From: Ligilactobacillus sp900765635
GTDB taxonomy: Bacteria; Bacillota; Bacilli; Lactobacillales; Lactobacillaceae
Direction of reading: 5' to 3'
Assembly: GCF_949152225.1 (NCBI RefSeq)
Contig: NZ_CASCJC010000001.1
Span: forward strand, 1,550,001 to 1,614,000
DNA: 64,000 nucleotides
The notes under the pieces: generated by a model
The model's input: only the letters and a program-made list of their open reading frames with translations
Told to the model about the DNA's origin: nothing
Databases searched by the model: none
Translations under genes and position numbers: made by a program
Shown here: positions 35,886 through 44,791 of the stretch, in pieces
Numbering within the stretch: position 1 is the first letter of the stretch
How the letters are laid out: every line of letters begins with the position of its first letter

Positions 35886-36725
35886 ATGAAACAACGCATC
35901 ATGCGTCAACCTTGGTCGCGTTTTATCTTATTTTTGTTTTCTTTAGAATTAATTGTAATTTCAGTTAACTTCTTTTATGCTCCTATCGATATCGCAGCTG
36001 GTGGAGCCACAGGAACAGCCATCTTACTCGAAGCTGCCTTTGGAATCAATCGTGCTTTAAGTGTTTTGGTTATTAATATTTTAATGATTATCTTGGCTAG
36101 CATTTTTCTTGATCGCCAAGTCGTTAAAAATATCGCCTTGGGTAGCTTCGCCTTACCTATCTTACTTTATCTAACACCTAGTTTTAAAATCGTGTCTGAT
36201 CCATTGTTAGCAGTTATCATTGGTGGTGGCGTCTTTGCGATTGGCATAGCTTTACTCTACCGCATCAATGCTTCAAGTGGGGGAACAACTGTCCCTCCGA
36301 TGATCTTAAAAAAATATTTCCATATTAATCCAGCATCTTCTTTACTTGTAATCGATATGATTGTTACAGCCTTCAATATTTTTGTATCTGGTTTAGATGC
36401 CTTTTTCATGGCTGCTTTTTCGCTAATTATCACGTCACTTGTCATGAATTATACTGAAGCTGGTTTAGATCACAAATATCAAATTCAAGTTATGAGCAAT
36501 CATAAATTAAACGAAATCAAAGAAATGTTACTAAATGCCGATCATGCCCTAACCATTACCGATGTTCGTGGAGGTTTTAGCGCTAATAACAAAGAAATGT
36601 TAATGGCGGTCATCGATAATTCAGATTATGGGCCACTAATCAGTGCGATTCATGATGTTGATCCTGATGCTTTCATCGTCGCTTCAAATGTTGTTAAGGT
36701 GCATGGCGGAACATTTGGTTTATAA
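35886..36725 (+). CDS. YitT family membrane protein (DUF161/DUF2179)
   Basis: 279 residues with five or six hydrophobic segments, the family features NFFYAPIDIAAGGATGTAI and SSGGTTVPPMILKKYFHI, then a C-terminal cytosolic DUF2179 domain (LTITDVRGGFSANNKEMLMA). Function is unknown in general. AGAAAGGAAGG ribosome site. Ends at a strong terminator. Confidence 0.9.
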   Translation: MKQRIMRQPWSRFILFLFSLELIVISVNFFYAPIDIAAGGATGTAILLEAAFGINRALSVLVINILMIILASIFLDRQVVKNIALGSFALPILLYLTPSFKIVSDPLLAVIIGGGVFAIGIALLYRINASSGGTTVPPMILKKYFHINPASSLLVIDMIVTAFNIFVSGLDAFFMAAFSLIITSLVMNYTEAGLDHKYQIQVMSNHKLNEIKEMLLNADHALTITDVRGGFSANNKEMLMAVIDNSDYGPLISAIHDVDPDAFIVASNVVKVHGGTFGL

Positions 36726-36762
36726 AAAGCAATCAAGCAATTGAGCTTGGTTGCTTTTTTTA
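36724..36762 (+). terminator. Terminator after the YitT gene
   Basis: AAAAAGCAATCAAGC, loop AATTGA, GCTTGGTTGCTTTTTT, with a single G-U/mismatch. Confidence 0.9.
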
Positions 36763-36772
36763 AACACAATAG

Positions 36773-36832
36773 TTGACACCGTGTCACCAAAAGTGATATA
36801 GTTAAATAACAATTCTCAGTGACACCATGTCA
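36773..36832 (+). promoter_or_regulatory. hrtRBA promoter with two HrtR-type operators
   Basis: TTGACA (36773-36778), 18-nt spacer, TATAGT (36797-36802). The palindromes TGACACCGTGTCA (36774-36786) over the -35 and TGACACCATGTCA (36820-36832) downstream of the -10 closely match the lactococcal HrtR operator core TGACACAGTGTCA as I recall it. Confidence 0.8.
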
Positions 36833-36855
36833 CCAAAAGAAGAAAGGAGCTCAAA

Positions 36856-37386
36856 ATGGTCAAAGAAACTTTTACTAATTTAGATGAACACAAAAAACAA
36901 CGCGTCACTCAAGCATTACTTCATGAATTTTCCCAGCATTCATTAGCCGATGCTCAAGTAGCACGTATCGTAAAAGAAGCCAACATTGCCCGTGGCGCTT
37001 TTTATAAATATTTTACAGATTTAACTGATGCTTATCTGTATTTATATCAAATCGCTTTGGCACATATTCATCAAAGATTAGCCTTACAAACAAGTACTCA
37101 TCCTAAAAGTGCAATAGTTTATCTAAAAGAAACACGCCTTTTTTTAGAACAAACCTCAAAAAGTCCTTATTTTGCTCTAATCAAGATGCATTTGACCTAT
37201 AACGAATCTTTATTATCTCAAGATTCATCTACCAAAGATATTAAAGAGCCGTTAACTTGGGCTGTTTCTGTCTTGACGCATCAAACAATTAAAGAAGTAA
37301 TCGCTCATCCCTCTAAACAAGAAGAATTGCTAGCCAAACTCAAGGTTTCCCTTGAAGCATTGCTAGCACCAAAGGAGATAATCTAA
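36856..37386 (+). CDS. TetR-family regulator, HrtR-like (haem-responsive)
   Basis: 176 residues; N-terminal TetR HTH (QRVTQALLHEFSQHSLADAQ ... IVKEANIARGAFYKYFTDL) and a helical ligand domain. It is the first gene of a three-gene operon with an FtsX-type permease and an ABC ATPase, the order of Lactococcus hrtRBA, and its promoter has two palindromes almost identical to the HrtR operator core. Those points make a haem-sensing repressor likely; other toxic ligands are possible. Its stop overlaps the permease ATG by one base. Confidence 0.85.
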   Translation: MVKETFTNLDEHKKQRVTQALLHEFSQHSLADAQVARIVKEANIARGAFYKYFTDLTDAYLYLYQIALAHIHQRLALQTSTHPKSAIVYLKETRLFLEQTSKSPYFALIKMHLTYNESLLSQDSSTKDIKEPLTWAVSVLTHQTIKEVIAHPSKQEELLAKLKVSLEALLAPKEII

Positions 37387-38447
37387 TGTTTTTAGCCTTA
37401 AAAGAAATCAAACATGAAAAAATTCGTTACGGTTTAATCATCGCAATGGTTGTTTTAGTCAGCTATTTAATTTTTATCCTCACTAGTCTAGCATTGGGGT
37501 TGGCTCACCAAAACACTGCGGCTTTAGAAACGTGGGATTTTAAACGAATCGTCTTAAACAAAGATGCCGACGTTAATTTACGTCAATCCTTATTAAGCAA
37601 CCAACAAATCAAAGATATGAAGCTTGGCTCAAACGAAGCCATCCTTGGTCAAGCATCTATTGTCGTTAAACAAAAAGGTGCTAAAAAAGTCGCAGCTAAC
37701 TTTTTAGGAGTTAAAAAAGATGAATTCATCTATAAAAATCTTGTATTAACCTCTGGTAGAATGCCTAAGAAAGCTAATGAAATTGTTGTTGACGACACAT
37801 TAAAAAATAAAGGCTATGCTTTAAATGACAAAGTTTTACTTAACTCGTTGCCTCAAAAGTTTACAATCGTTGGTTTTACCTCTGATTCTGAACTTAATAT
37901 TTCACCTGGAGTTTATGGACTTTTGCCAACTTGGCAAGCATTAAAGAGTATCAGCCCTCAATTTGTTGCCAGTGCTGTACTTTCAAAAAGTAACTCCTTT
38001 AAACCAAGTGTTAATGGTGTTGCCAGTTATTCTGAAAAGACCTTTACACAAAAACTTCCAGGCTATGAAGCACAAAATGCAACGTTTAGCTTCATGATTG
38101 GCTTTTTAATGGTTATTTCGTTGATAGTAATTGCTGTCTTTTTATACATCATCACTATTCAAAAACTGCCAAATTACGCAGTATTAAGAGCGCAAGGTAT
38201 GCCAGCTAGTTTTTTAGTTAAAGCTACCTTATTTCAAGCTTTGATTCTTGTCCTCAGTGGTTTGATGATTGGGGTTGCATTAACTATTCTAACCGCTTAT
38301 TTCTTACCAGAAGCAGTTCCTGTCAGTTTTAATATTCCATTACTTGGTTTGGTAGCTTTAGGATTATTAATCACCTCTAGTTTAGGTGCTTTACTACCAG
38401 TTAAAACTATTTTAAAAGTCGATCCAGTTAAAGTCATTGGAGGTTAA
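37386..38447 (+). CDS. ABC transporter permease, HrtB-like (haem efflux)
   Basis: 353-residue FtsX-type permease: a first membrane helix (about 15-38), a ~190-residue extracytoplasmic domain with the MacB-like stretch ASIVVKQKGAKKVAANFLGV, and three more helices (about 235-350) ending VKTILKVDPVKVIGG. Single FtsX unit, as in HrtB. Overlaps the regulator stop and is followed by the ATPase with 4 nt between genes. With the operators upstream this points to haem export across the membrane. Confidence 0.85.
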   Translation: MFLALKEIKHEKIRYGLIIAMVVLVSYLIFILTSLALGLAHQNTAALETWDFKRIVLNKDADVNLRQSLLSNQQIKDMKLGSNEAILGQASIVVKQKGAKKVAANFLGVKKDEFIYKNLVLTSGRMPKKANEIVVDDTLKNKGYALNDKVLLNSLPQKFTIVGFTSDSELNISPGVYGLLPTWQALKSISPQFVASAVLSKSNSFKPSVNGVASYSEKTFTQKLPGYEAQNATFSFMIGFLMVISLIVIAVFLYIITIQKLPNYAVLRAQGMPASFLVKATLFQALILVLSGLMIGVALTILTAYFLPEAVPVSFNIPLLGLVALGLLITSSLGALLPVKTILKVDPVKVIGG

Positions 38448-38451
38448 CAAC

Positions 38452-39135
38452 ATGGCAACTTTAGAATTACACAATATCAATAAATCATTTGGCCAAGGCT
38501 CTGCTCGCGTTGATGTCTTAAAAAATATCGATTTTTCAGCAAAAAAAGGTGAAGTAATCTTAATATTAGGTCCTTCTGGCTCTGGCAAGAGTACCTTTTT
38601 GACTATTTTAGGTAATTTACAAACGCCATCAAGCGGACAAGTTAAAATTAACGGTCAAGATATCGGTCAGCTTTCAGATAAGCAAAAAGAAAGTATCCGT
38701 CTTAATCAAATCGGATTTATCTTACAGTCTTACAATCTCGTCCCCTTTTTAACCGTCGCTGAACAATTTAAATTAGTTCAAAAAGTTAAAAAAGAAGATA
38801 ATTTAACTGACGCACAATTAAATGATGTGCTTGATATCTTAGATATTAAACAACTTAAAAACAAATACCCTGGTCAACTTTCTGGTGGGCAAAATCAACG
38901 GGTTGCCATCGCACGTGCTTTATATACCAATCCAGAAATCATTTTAGCCGATGAACCAACGGCTGCCTTAGACAGTCAACGAGTTGCTGAGGTAGGCAAG
39001 CTTTTTAAAAAACTAGCTGTTAAACAAGATAAAGCTATCATCATTGTTACTCATGATTTGCGCTTGCAAGAATTTGCAGATAAAATCTATCATCTTGATG
39101 ATGGCAAACTGACACTTGCTCTGAAACAAGCTTAA
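38452..39135 (+). CDS. ABC transporter ATP-binding protein, HrtA-like
   Basis: About 227 residues with complete ABC motifs: Walker A LGPSGSGKSTFLTIL, Q-loop GFILQSYNLVPFL, signature LSGGQNQRVAIARAL, Walker B IILADEPTAALDS, and H-loop IIVTHD. LolD/MacB-type subfamily, matching the FtsX partner. ATG at 38452 follows GGAGGTTAACAAC; five extra upstream codons in frame overlap the permease end and lack a suitable site. Confidence 0.9.
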   Translation: MATLELHNINKSFGQGSARVDVLKNIDFSAKKGEVILILGPSGSGKSTFLTILGNLQTPSSGQVKINGQDIGQLSDKQKESIRLNQIGFILQSYNLVPFLTVAEQFKLVQKVKKEDNLTDAQLNDVLDILDIKQLKNKYPGQLSGGQNQRVAIARALYTNPEIILADEPTAALDSQRVAEVGKLFKKLAVKQDKAIIIVTHDLRLQEFADKIYHLDDGKLTLALKQA

Positions 39136-39141
39136 TATATT

Positions 39142-39176
39142 AAAAGAGATGAAATTAATTTTTCGTCTCTTTTTTG
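39142..39176 (+). terminator. Terminator of hrtRBA
   Basis: AAAAGAGATGAAA, short loop, TTTCGTCTCTTTTTT (one G-U pair). Confidence 0.85.
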
Positions 39177-39371
39177 TTTACTATCAATTGAAATCTTAAA
39201 AAAATAATCCTATAATAATCACAACTTTATACAAATTACTCATTTTAAATGAATAAGCTTACTTATCAAATATGAGAACTTTTTAACCAAAACACCTAGC
39301 AAGCAGGCTTAAAATTTTTAAGTTATTGCTTGAATGGTGTTTCTTTTATATCTTACTAACTTTAGTATTAG
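39177..39371. other. Gene-free stretch with an orphan hairpin
   Basis: No ORF of note. At about 39288-39345, AAACACC...AAGCA faces TGCTT...GGTGTTT, a long imperfect hairpin followed by T-rich sequence. It looks like a terminator whose gene has been lost, consistent with the remnant just downstream. Confidence 0.35.
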
Positions 39372-39632
39372 AAAGGTGAATTTTATTGGTTTTTGACAGG
39401 TGAAATGGTAGAATTGCTCCAAAAAGACATCAATAATATTGTTTGTATGCAACCGTTTGGCTATTTACCTAACCATATTGTCGGTAAAGGTATAGTCAAA
39501 AGTTTACGCCAAAAATATCCTAAAGACAACATCGCACTAATCGATTACGATCCAAGTCTATCGCTTGTTAATCAACTGAATCGTTTACGTTTAATGTTAG
39601 CAACCGCGCAAAAAAACTTAGCTACCGACTAA
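39372..39632 (+). pseudogene. C-terminal remnant of acyl-CoA dehydratase activase (DUF2229/BadF type)
   Basis: About 86 codons, reading LTGEMVELLQKDINNIVCMQ, then PFGYLPNHIVGKGIVKSLR and NQLNRLRLMLATAQ. These are the extreme C-terminal signatures of the large activators of 2-hydroxyacyl-CoA dehydratases, which normally exceed 1000 residues. A TAG stands in frame directly before the remnant, and nothing upstream matches. The 5' >90% of the gene is therefore missing. No ribosome site or promoter belongs to it. Confidence 0.78.
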
Positions 39633-39639
39633 ATTTCAA

Positions 39640-39687
39640 AATGAACCTCTTTTGTTTGAATTTCCAAACAAAGGAGGTTCATTTTTC
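39640..39687. terminator. Bidirectional terminator after the activase remnant
   Basis: AATGAACCTC...GTTTG faces CAAAC...GAGGTTCATTTTT, with a loop of about 6 nt. Confidence 0.85.
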
Positions 39688-39692
39688 CTAAT

Positions 39693-39735
39693 AAAAAGGA
39701 TTGACTCTTGTATAATTCAAGCATCAATCCTTTTT
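39693..39735 (-). terminator. Terminator of guaB
   Basis: AAAAAGGATTGA (39693-39704) pairs with TCAATCCTTTTT (39724-39735); U-run on the minus-strand side. Confidence 0.85.
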
Positions 39736-39752
39736 AATTTATTTATATATTT

Positions 39753-41237
39753 TTATTTAGAATAATTAGGTGCTTCTTTAGTAATCGTTACATCATGTGG
39801 ATGCGATTCGATTAAACCAGCTCCTGTGATTTGTACAAATTGCGCATCTTCTGTTAGAGCTTGTAGATTCTTAGCTCCACAATATCCCATACCTGCGCGC
39901 AAACCGCCATCCATTTGATATACGATATCTGCTACACTACCCTTGTAAGCTACACGACCTTCGATTCCTTCTGGCACCAACTTGTTAGCTTCATTAACTC
40001 CGCTTTGGAAGTAACGATCAGAAGAACCATGAGTAGAATCCATCGCACCAAGACTTCCCATTCCGCGATATGTCTTGAAACGACGACCTTGATAAATAAT
40101 TGTTTCACCTGGTGCTTCATCTGTCCCAGCTAACATTGAGCCTAACATTACCGCATTACCACCTGCTGCAATTGCTTTAACAATGTCGCCAGAATACTTA
40201 ATACCACCATCGGCTATGATTGTCTTACCATATTCACGTGCCACACTTGCAGCATCATAAATTGCCGTTAATTGTGGTACTCCTACCCCAGCAACGATTC
40301 TAGTCGTACAAATTGAACCAGGTCCAATCCCAACTTTAACTACATCAACTCCAACATCATATAATGCTTTAGTTGCTTGTGCAGTCGCAACATTTCCAGC
40401 AATCAATGTTGCTTGTGGGAAATGTTCCCGAATTTCTTTAATCTTACGAATTACACCGGCTGAATGACCGTGTGCTGTATCGATAACCAATGCATCTGCA
40501 CCAGCCTTTAATAATGCTGCTGCTCGTTCAAATGTATCGCTAGTTACTCCAACTGCTGCAGCAACTAATAAACGACCATGCTTGTCTTTGGCTGCATGTG
40601 GGAATTCAACTACTTTTTCGATATCCTTGATTGTAATCAAACCTGTCAACTGACCAGCTTCATTGACAATTGGCAATTTTTCAATCTTATTAGCTTGCAA
40701 GATTGCTTCTGCTTTTTGTAAAGAAGTCCCTTCCGGTGCAGTAATCAAGTTTTCTTTAGTCATGACCTCCGCAATCTTAACAGAACTATCCGTAACAAAC
40801 CGTGTATCACGATTCGTGATGATACCACAAAAGATTTTATCTTCCAAGGTCTTTACAATTGGTACCCCACTAATGCGATATTTGTGCATCAAGCATTCAG
40901 CTTCAGCAACAGTGTTATCTGGTGTCAAATAAAATGGATCAATGATGACACCACTTTCTGAGCGTTTAACTTTTTTGACTTCATCTGCTTGGCGCTCAAT
41001 TGTCATATTTTTATGAATTACCCCTAAACCGCCTTGGCGGGCCATCGCGATTGCCATCGCTGCTTCTGTAACAGTATCCATTCCCGCACTGATGATTGGG
41101 ATATTTAATTTCAAATTATCTGCAAGTTGCACACTTAAATCCACTTCATTTGGTAAAACGTGACTTTCTGCAGGTATTAATAAAACATCATCAAATGTAA
41201 AACCTTTTTTAGTAAATTTTGTATCCCAATTAGACAT
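39753..41237 (-). CDS. guaB: Inosine-5'-monophosphate dehydrogenase
   Basis: Oxidises IMP to XMP, the committed step to GMP. 494 residues: N-terminal catalytic barrel start (FDDVLLIPAESHVLPNEVDL), two CBS domains (about 95-210), catalytic Cys loop GPGSICTTRIVAGVG, and flap with YRGMGSLGAMDS. AAAGGAGCG ribosome site. Single-gene unit with a clear promoter upstream and terminator downstream. Confidence 0.97.
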   Translation of the reverse strand: MSNWDTKFTKKGFTFDDVLLIPAESHVLPNEVDLSVQLADNLKLNIPIISAGMDTVTEAAMAIAMARQGGLGVIHKNMTIERQADEVKKVKRSESGVIIDPFYLTPDNTVAEAECLMHKYRISGVPIVKTLEDKIFCGIITNRDTRFVTDSSVKIAEVMTKENLITAPEGTSLQKAEAILQANKIEKLPIVNEAGQLTGLITIKDIEKVVEFPHAAKDKHGRLLVAAAVGVTSDTFERAAALLKAGADALVIDTAHGHSAGVIRKIKEIREHFPQATLIAGNVATAQATKALYDVGVDVVKVGIGPGSICTTRIVAGVGVPQLTAIYDAASVAREYGKTIIADGGIKYSGDIVKAIAAGGNAVMLGSMLAGTDEAPGETIIYQGRRFKTYRGMGSLGAMDSTHGSSDRYFQSGVNEANKLVPEGIEGRVAYKGSVADIVYQMDGGLRAGMGYCGAKNLQALTEDAQFVQITGAGLIESHPHDVTITKEAPNYSK

Positions 41238-41274
41238 CCTTAAAACGCTCCTTTGGCTTTATTTTTTGTTTTCT

Positions 41275-41303
41275 AATCTACAAAAAATCCATCATAAATG
41301 CAA
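41275..41303 (-). promoter_or_regulatory. guaB promoter
   Basis: Minus strand TTGCAT (41298-41303), 17 nt, TAGATT (41275-41280). No PurR box or purine riboswitch seen in the short leader. Confidence 0.65.
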
Positions 41304-41409
41304 GTACTTTTTTGCTTTTTTCTAAAAATTTACAATTTTATCTTTGCAAAAGTTAATAGTTCGTTTTTTGCTCTGAAAATATTCTATTTCCAGGATAAAA
41401 ATCAACATT

Positions 41410-44289
41410 TTAAACTTTATCCGAAAAATCCAAACTTCCAGTCACTAATTTATACTGGGCATATGGCAAAGGATTATCTAAACGTAAATCCATCCCTACC
41501 ACCTTACGCATTTTTTTATTAGTTTGAACGGTTACTTCTTCTTTGATTGTTGAAGCTAAGATCTTTGCTTTACCAAGATAATAAAAGCCTTTGCCATCAG
41601 CATCATTGCGTTTAATAAAAACATGGATTTTTAATTTTTGTTGTCCGTGACTCACACCTGCTAATAACTGTTTAACCTCTCCAGACGCTAACGTCCTTGG
41701 GCTTTTGGTATACCATCTAAATGTAGCATTATCACTAAAATCATTATCATAATTTTCCGAATAATGATTTTTAGTTTTTTCATAAGTGACAAATAACGGA
41801 CATTCCCTTTCTCCAACCCAATAACCATACATCGGTGCGCTTAAATCTTTATGCCAGTTCAACAAGCGACAAACATCTTTGCGCGTGTATTGTTGATATA
41901 AAGTAAACTGTTGTGCTTGATTATATTCTTTAGCAACCAACAAGCCTGTATCTATGGCATCTTTTAATAAATATGCAAACCATTTGTTTTGACTTAAACT
42001 TTCTTTCAAATCTGAGATTAAACTATATCCTAATAAATCTTCTTTTATCAGTGGATATGCCCCATATTGATCAGATTTTAGTCCGTCTCTAACCTTAATT
42101 TTAAAGAAATCTAAACTTAAAATATTAACAACCGAATCTAAAACATCTTCGTTAACATAACAGCCAAATTTTTCAAGACAAGCAATGTAATCTAAACGAT
42201 TGACTTGATCGTTAGTCAGCAATAGTTTTAACAATAATAATTCATGTGCACGCATTCCATTTAATAATTCCTTTGTCACAAAAGTTAAAACTTGATCTTG
42301 ATAAGTATCCAAAGAAATCGGTTCTTTGAGCTTAACTAAAAAGTGCGCATAATTGGGTAGTAAAGAATTATTAGCAAAAACCCGTGGATCAAGCTGGCCA
42401 TTGCGATAAAAGTCTTTTAGCAAAACAATTCGCCCTAGTTTATCCTTTAGTTCTTGATAAGCTTGTTTTAACTGGAATAATGAATCTAATTTGCTAGCCT
42501 GAATCGCTGCATAGATTTGTTCTTTAGCAACTTTGGTGAAATTAATCGTTGATAAACCAATAATCGGTTGTAGCATCAATTCGCTTTTAGCACGATCTTT
42601 ACTTGCCATTCGATCATCATACAAAGCTAACGGGATTAAGAAATTATTTTTATAGTTGCCGATAAAGTCTATGATTGTCACAAAGTCTTTATCAACAAAT
42701 TTACGCAAACCTCTGCCAAGCTGTTGAATAAAGACGATCCGTGACTGGGTATTGCGCAACATAATGACTTGATTAACACATGGAATATCAATTCCTTCGT
42801 TAAAAATATTAACGGTTATCAAATATTTAAGTTTTCCCTGCTCTAGTTTAGCGACAGCTTCATTGCGAGCCTGGATACTTTGTTCATTAGTTAAAGCTTG
42901 GCTAGGATGGCCCTTTTGAGTCAAAATATCGGCAAGTTGTTTAGCTTCTTCTTGACGACTACAAAAAATCAAGCCATGAGTCGTTTGCTGCGAAGTTTCA
43001 TAGTAAGCAACTTGTTTTAAAATATGTTGGACACGCTCTTCGCTAACCAAGCGACGCAAGCTAGTTGTATCAGTGATTAATTCGCCTTGATATTCATAAT
43101 CTTTAACCCCAACATAATGAAACGGACATAACATATCGGCTTGTAATGCGTCTTGTAAACGAATTTCATAGGCAATATTATGATCAAATAAACTATAAAT
43201 CTCTAACTCGTCTGTTCTTTCTGGTGTTGCTGTCATCCCTAAACAAAATTTAGGGGTGAAATGAGCTAAAATTTTTAGATAACTCTTTGCACGTGAACGA
43301 TGTGCTTCATCAATGATCAAATAATCAAATTCATCGGGTTTAAAACTCGCTAAGGTTTCATCTTTTGCTAGGCTTTGCATAGTTGCAAATAAATATTTAG
43401 CATCCACTTGTCGCTTTGTGCCCGCTAAAATCCCATAATCACTGTCTTTGCCACCTAAGACATTTTGAAAACTTTGCTTGGCTTTTTGTAAAATTTGCTC
43501 ACGGTGCACAACAAATAACATTCGCTTAGGTGCAAAGCTTTGAACATCAAATGCAGCTAAATACGTCTTACCTGTTCCAGTTGCCGAAACAATCAATCCC
43601 TTGCTTTCTTGACTAGCACGTAACAAAGCAAGTTGGGCTAAAGCCTCTTTTTGCATCGTATTTGGTGTTAAGTTTACCTTTTGTTTTAAATTAGTCTTCA
43701 TTTTAAGAGGAGCTTGATAATTAGCTTGATAAGAACTCAACCACACATTGTCTAATGGCTGTGCACTTTGCCAAGCTTCCATAAATTGCATATGCATTTC
43801 TTGAGGTAAACGTCCATCTTGATGTGAACTAACACGCAAGCTCCATTCAAAATTTGCTAATAAGGCTGCTCTAGTCAAGTTAGCACTCCCGATAATCGCC
43901 GTTTGATGCGTGTCATGTTCAAACAAATATCCCTTGGCATGAAACCCCTGTCCAGAAGCAATTTTGACCTCGACATTTGGTAACTTAAGCAATTCTGCAA
44001 AAACAGCCGGACTATTAAAATTAAGATAATCAGCCGTCAAAAGTTTGCCTTTAATGCCTTTAGCTGCCAAATCAGCTAAAACAACCTTTAATGGCGTCAA
44101 CATATCCAACGTAATAAATGCAACTGCCCAACTAAAACTGCGACAACTTTCTAATTCATCTTTTAAATGTTGCCAGATTGTTTCATCTTTTTTATTGGTC
44201 AACAACCGTGGCTGTAAAAGCTCATTTGCCCCCAAATGTTTAGCATCAATAAAAGCATTACGCAACGTCGCTTCTAAATTTTCAATCAT
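41410..44289 (-). CDS. PLD-like / DEAD-box helicase / DUF3427 protein
   Basis: About 959 residues. N-terminal phospholipase-D-like nuclease domain with HAKGYLFEHDTHQTAIIGSA (HxK...GSxN); superfamily 2 helicase with VSATGTGKTYLAAF (motif I), DEAHRSRAKSY (II), TATPERTDE (III) and QQLGRGLRKF (VI); C-terminal DUF3427 region. A DNA-processing or defence role is plausible for this architecture but unproven. ATG at 44289; its start overlaps the end of the Nudix gene, so translation is coupled. Confidence 0.88.
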   Translation of the reverse strand: MIENLEATLRNAFIDAKHLGANELLQPRLLTNKKDETIWQHLKDELESCRSFSWAVAFITLDMLTPLKVVLADLAAKGIKGKLLTADYLNFNSPAVFAELLKLPNVEVKIASGQGFHAKGYLFEHDTHQTAIIGSANLTRAALLANFEWSLRVSSHQDGRLPQEMHMQFMEAWQSAQPLDNVWLSSYQANYQAPLKMKTNLKQKVNLTPNTMQKEALAQLALLRASQESKGLIVSATGTGKTYLAAFDVQSFAPKRMLFVVHREQILQKAKQSFQNVLGGKDSDYGILAGTKRQVDAKYLFATMQSLAKDETLASFKPDEFDYLIIDEAHRSRAKSYLKILAHFTPKFCLGMTATPERTDELEIYSLFDHNIAYEIRLQDALQADMLCPFHYVGVKDYEYQGELITDTTSLRRLVSEERVQHILKQVAYYETSQQTTHGLIFCSRQEEAKQLADILTQKGHPSQALTNEQSIQARNEAVAKLEQGKLKYLITVNIFNEGIDIPCVNQVIMLRNTQSRIVFIQQLGRGLRKFVDKDFVTIIDFIGNYKNNFLIPLALYDDRMASKDRAKSELMLQPIIGLSTINFTKVAKEQIYAAIQASKLDSLFQLKQAYQELKDKLGRIVLLKDFYRNGQLDPRVFANNSLLPNYAHFLVKLKEPISLDTYQDQVLTFVTKELLNGMRAHELLLLKLLLTNDQVNRLDYIACLEKFGCYVNEDVLDSVVNILSLDFFKIKVRDGLKSDQYGAYPLIKEDLLGYSLISDLKESLSQNKWFAYLLKDAIDTGLLVAKEYNQAQQFTLYQQYTRKDVCRLLNWHKDLSAPMYGYWVGERECPLFVTYEKTKNHYSENYDNDFSDNATFRWYTKSPRTLASGEVKQLLAGVSHGQQKLKIHVFIKRNDADGKGFYYLGKAKILASTIKEEVTVQTNKKMRKVVGMDLRLDNPLPYAQYKLVTGSLDFSDKV

Positions 44290-44701
44290 CAAACTCCACC
44301 TTTGTCAAATCTTGCAAAACCAACCATTCTAACACCGGACGTGTAGCGGGTAACCAATCAAGTATCAATAAGTTTTGCGGATAATCCCAGATAAAGTCAT
44401 GAGCTGCAACTTGGTTTAAATTATGGGTTTTAAGCTTAGCTAAATAAAATTGAATATTAATATGTGCATAGCTATATTCGAAATTACTAGGTGTCTCAAT
44501 GCGCGGGCCAATACTAATCATATCGCCTAATTCTTCGTAAATTTCTCGGCGTAAAGCTTGCTTAGGCGTTTCACCTAACTCAATTTTCCCACCTGGAAAC
44601 TCAAAACGTCCGCCTAAAATTCGATCTAAATTACGTCTAGTTGCCAAAATTTTCCCGTCTTGAATCAAAACAGCCGCCACAACATTAACGGTTGGCTTCA
44701 T
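44282..44701 (-). CDS. Nudix hydrolase (MutT/CTP pyrophosphohydrolase-like)
   Basis: 139 residues with a complete Nudix box: GGKIELGETPKQALRREI followed by YEELG. The MutT-like N-terminus (VVAAVLIQDGKILATRRN) and late W-L pattern suggest hydrolysis of oxidised or unusual (d)NTPs. ATG at 44701 follows GAGGTAATAAAT; the ORF extension to 44770 is without a ribosome site. Overlaps the helicase start, suggesting a joint role in nucleic-acid quality or defence. Confidence 0.9.
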   Translation of the reverse strand: MKPTVNVVAAVLIQDGKILATRRNLDRILGGRFEFPGGKIELGETPKQALRREIYEELGDMISIGPRIETPSNFEYSYAHINIQFYLAKLKTHNLNQVAAHDFIWDYPQNLLILDWLPATRPVLEWLVLQDLTKVEFDD

Positions 44702-44756
44702 ATTTATTACCTCGTTGTTTTTATTTTTAATTATATTCACTCTATTCACAAAGTGC

Positions 44757-44791
44757 AAAAAAATAAGCACCCTATTAGGTGCCTATTTTTA
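44757..44791 (-). terminator. Terminator of the aminotransferase gene
   Basis: Minus strand AAAAATAGGCACC, loop, GGTGCTTATTTTTTT. Confidence 0.85.
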
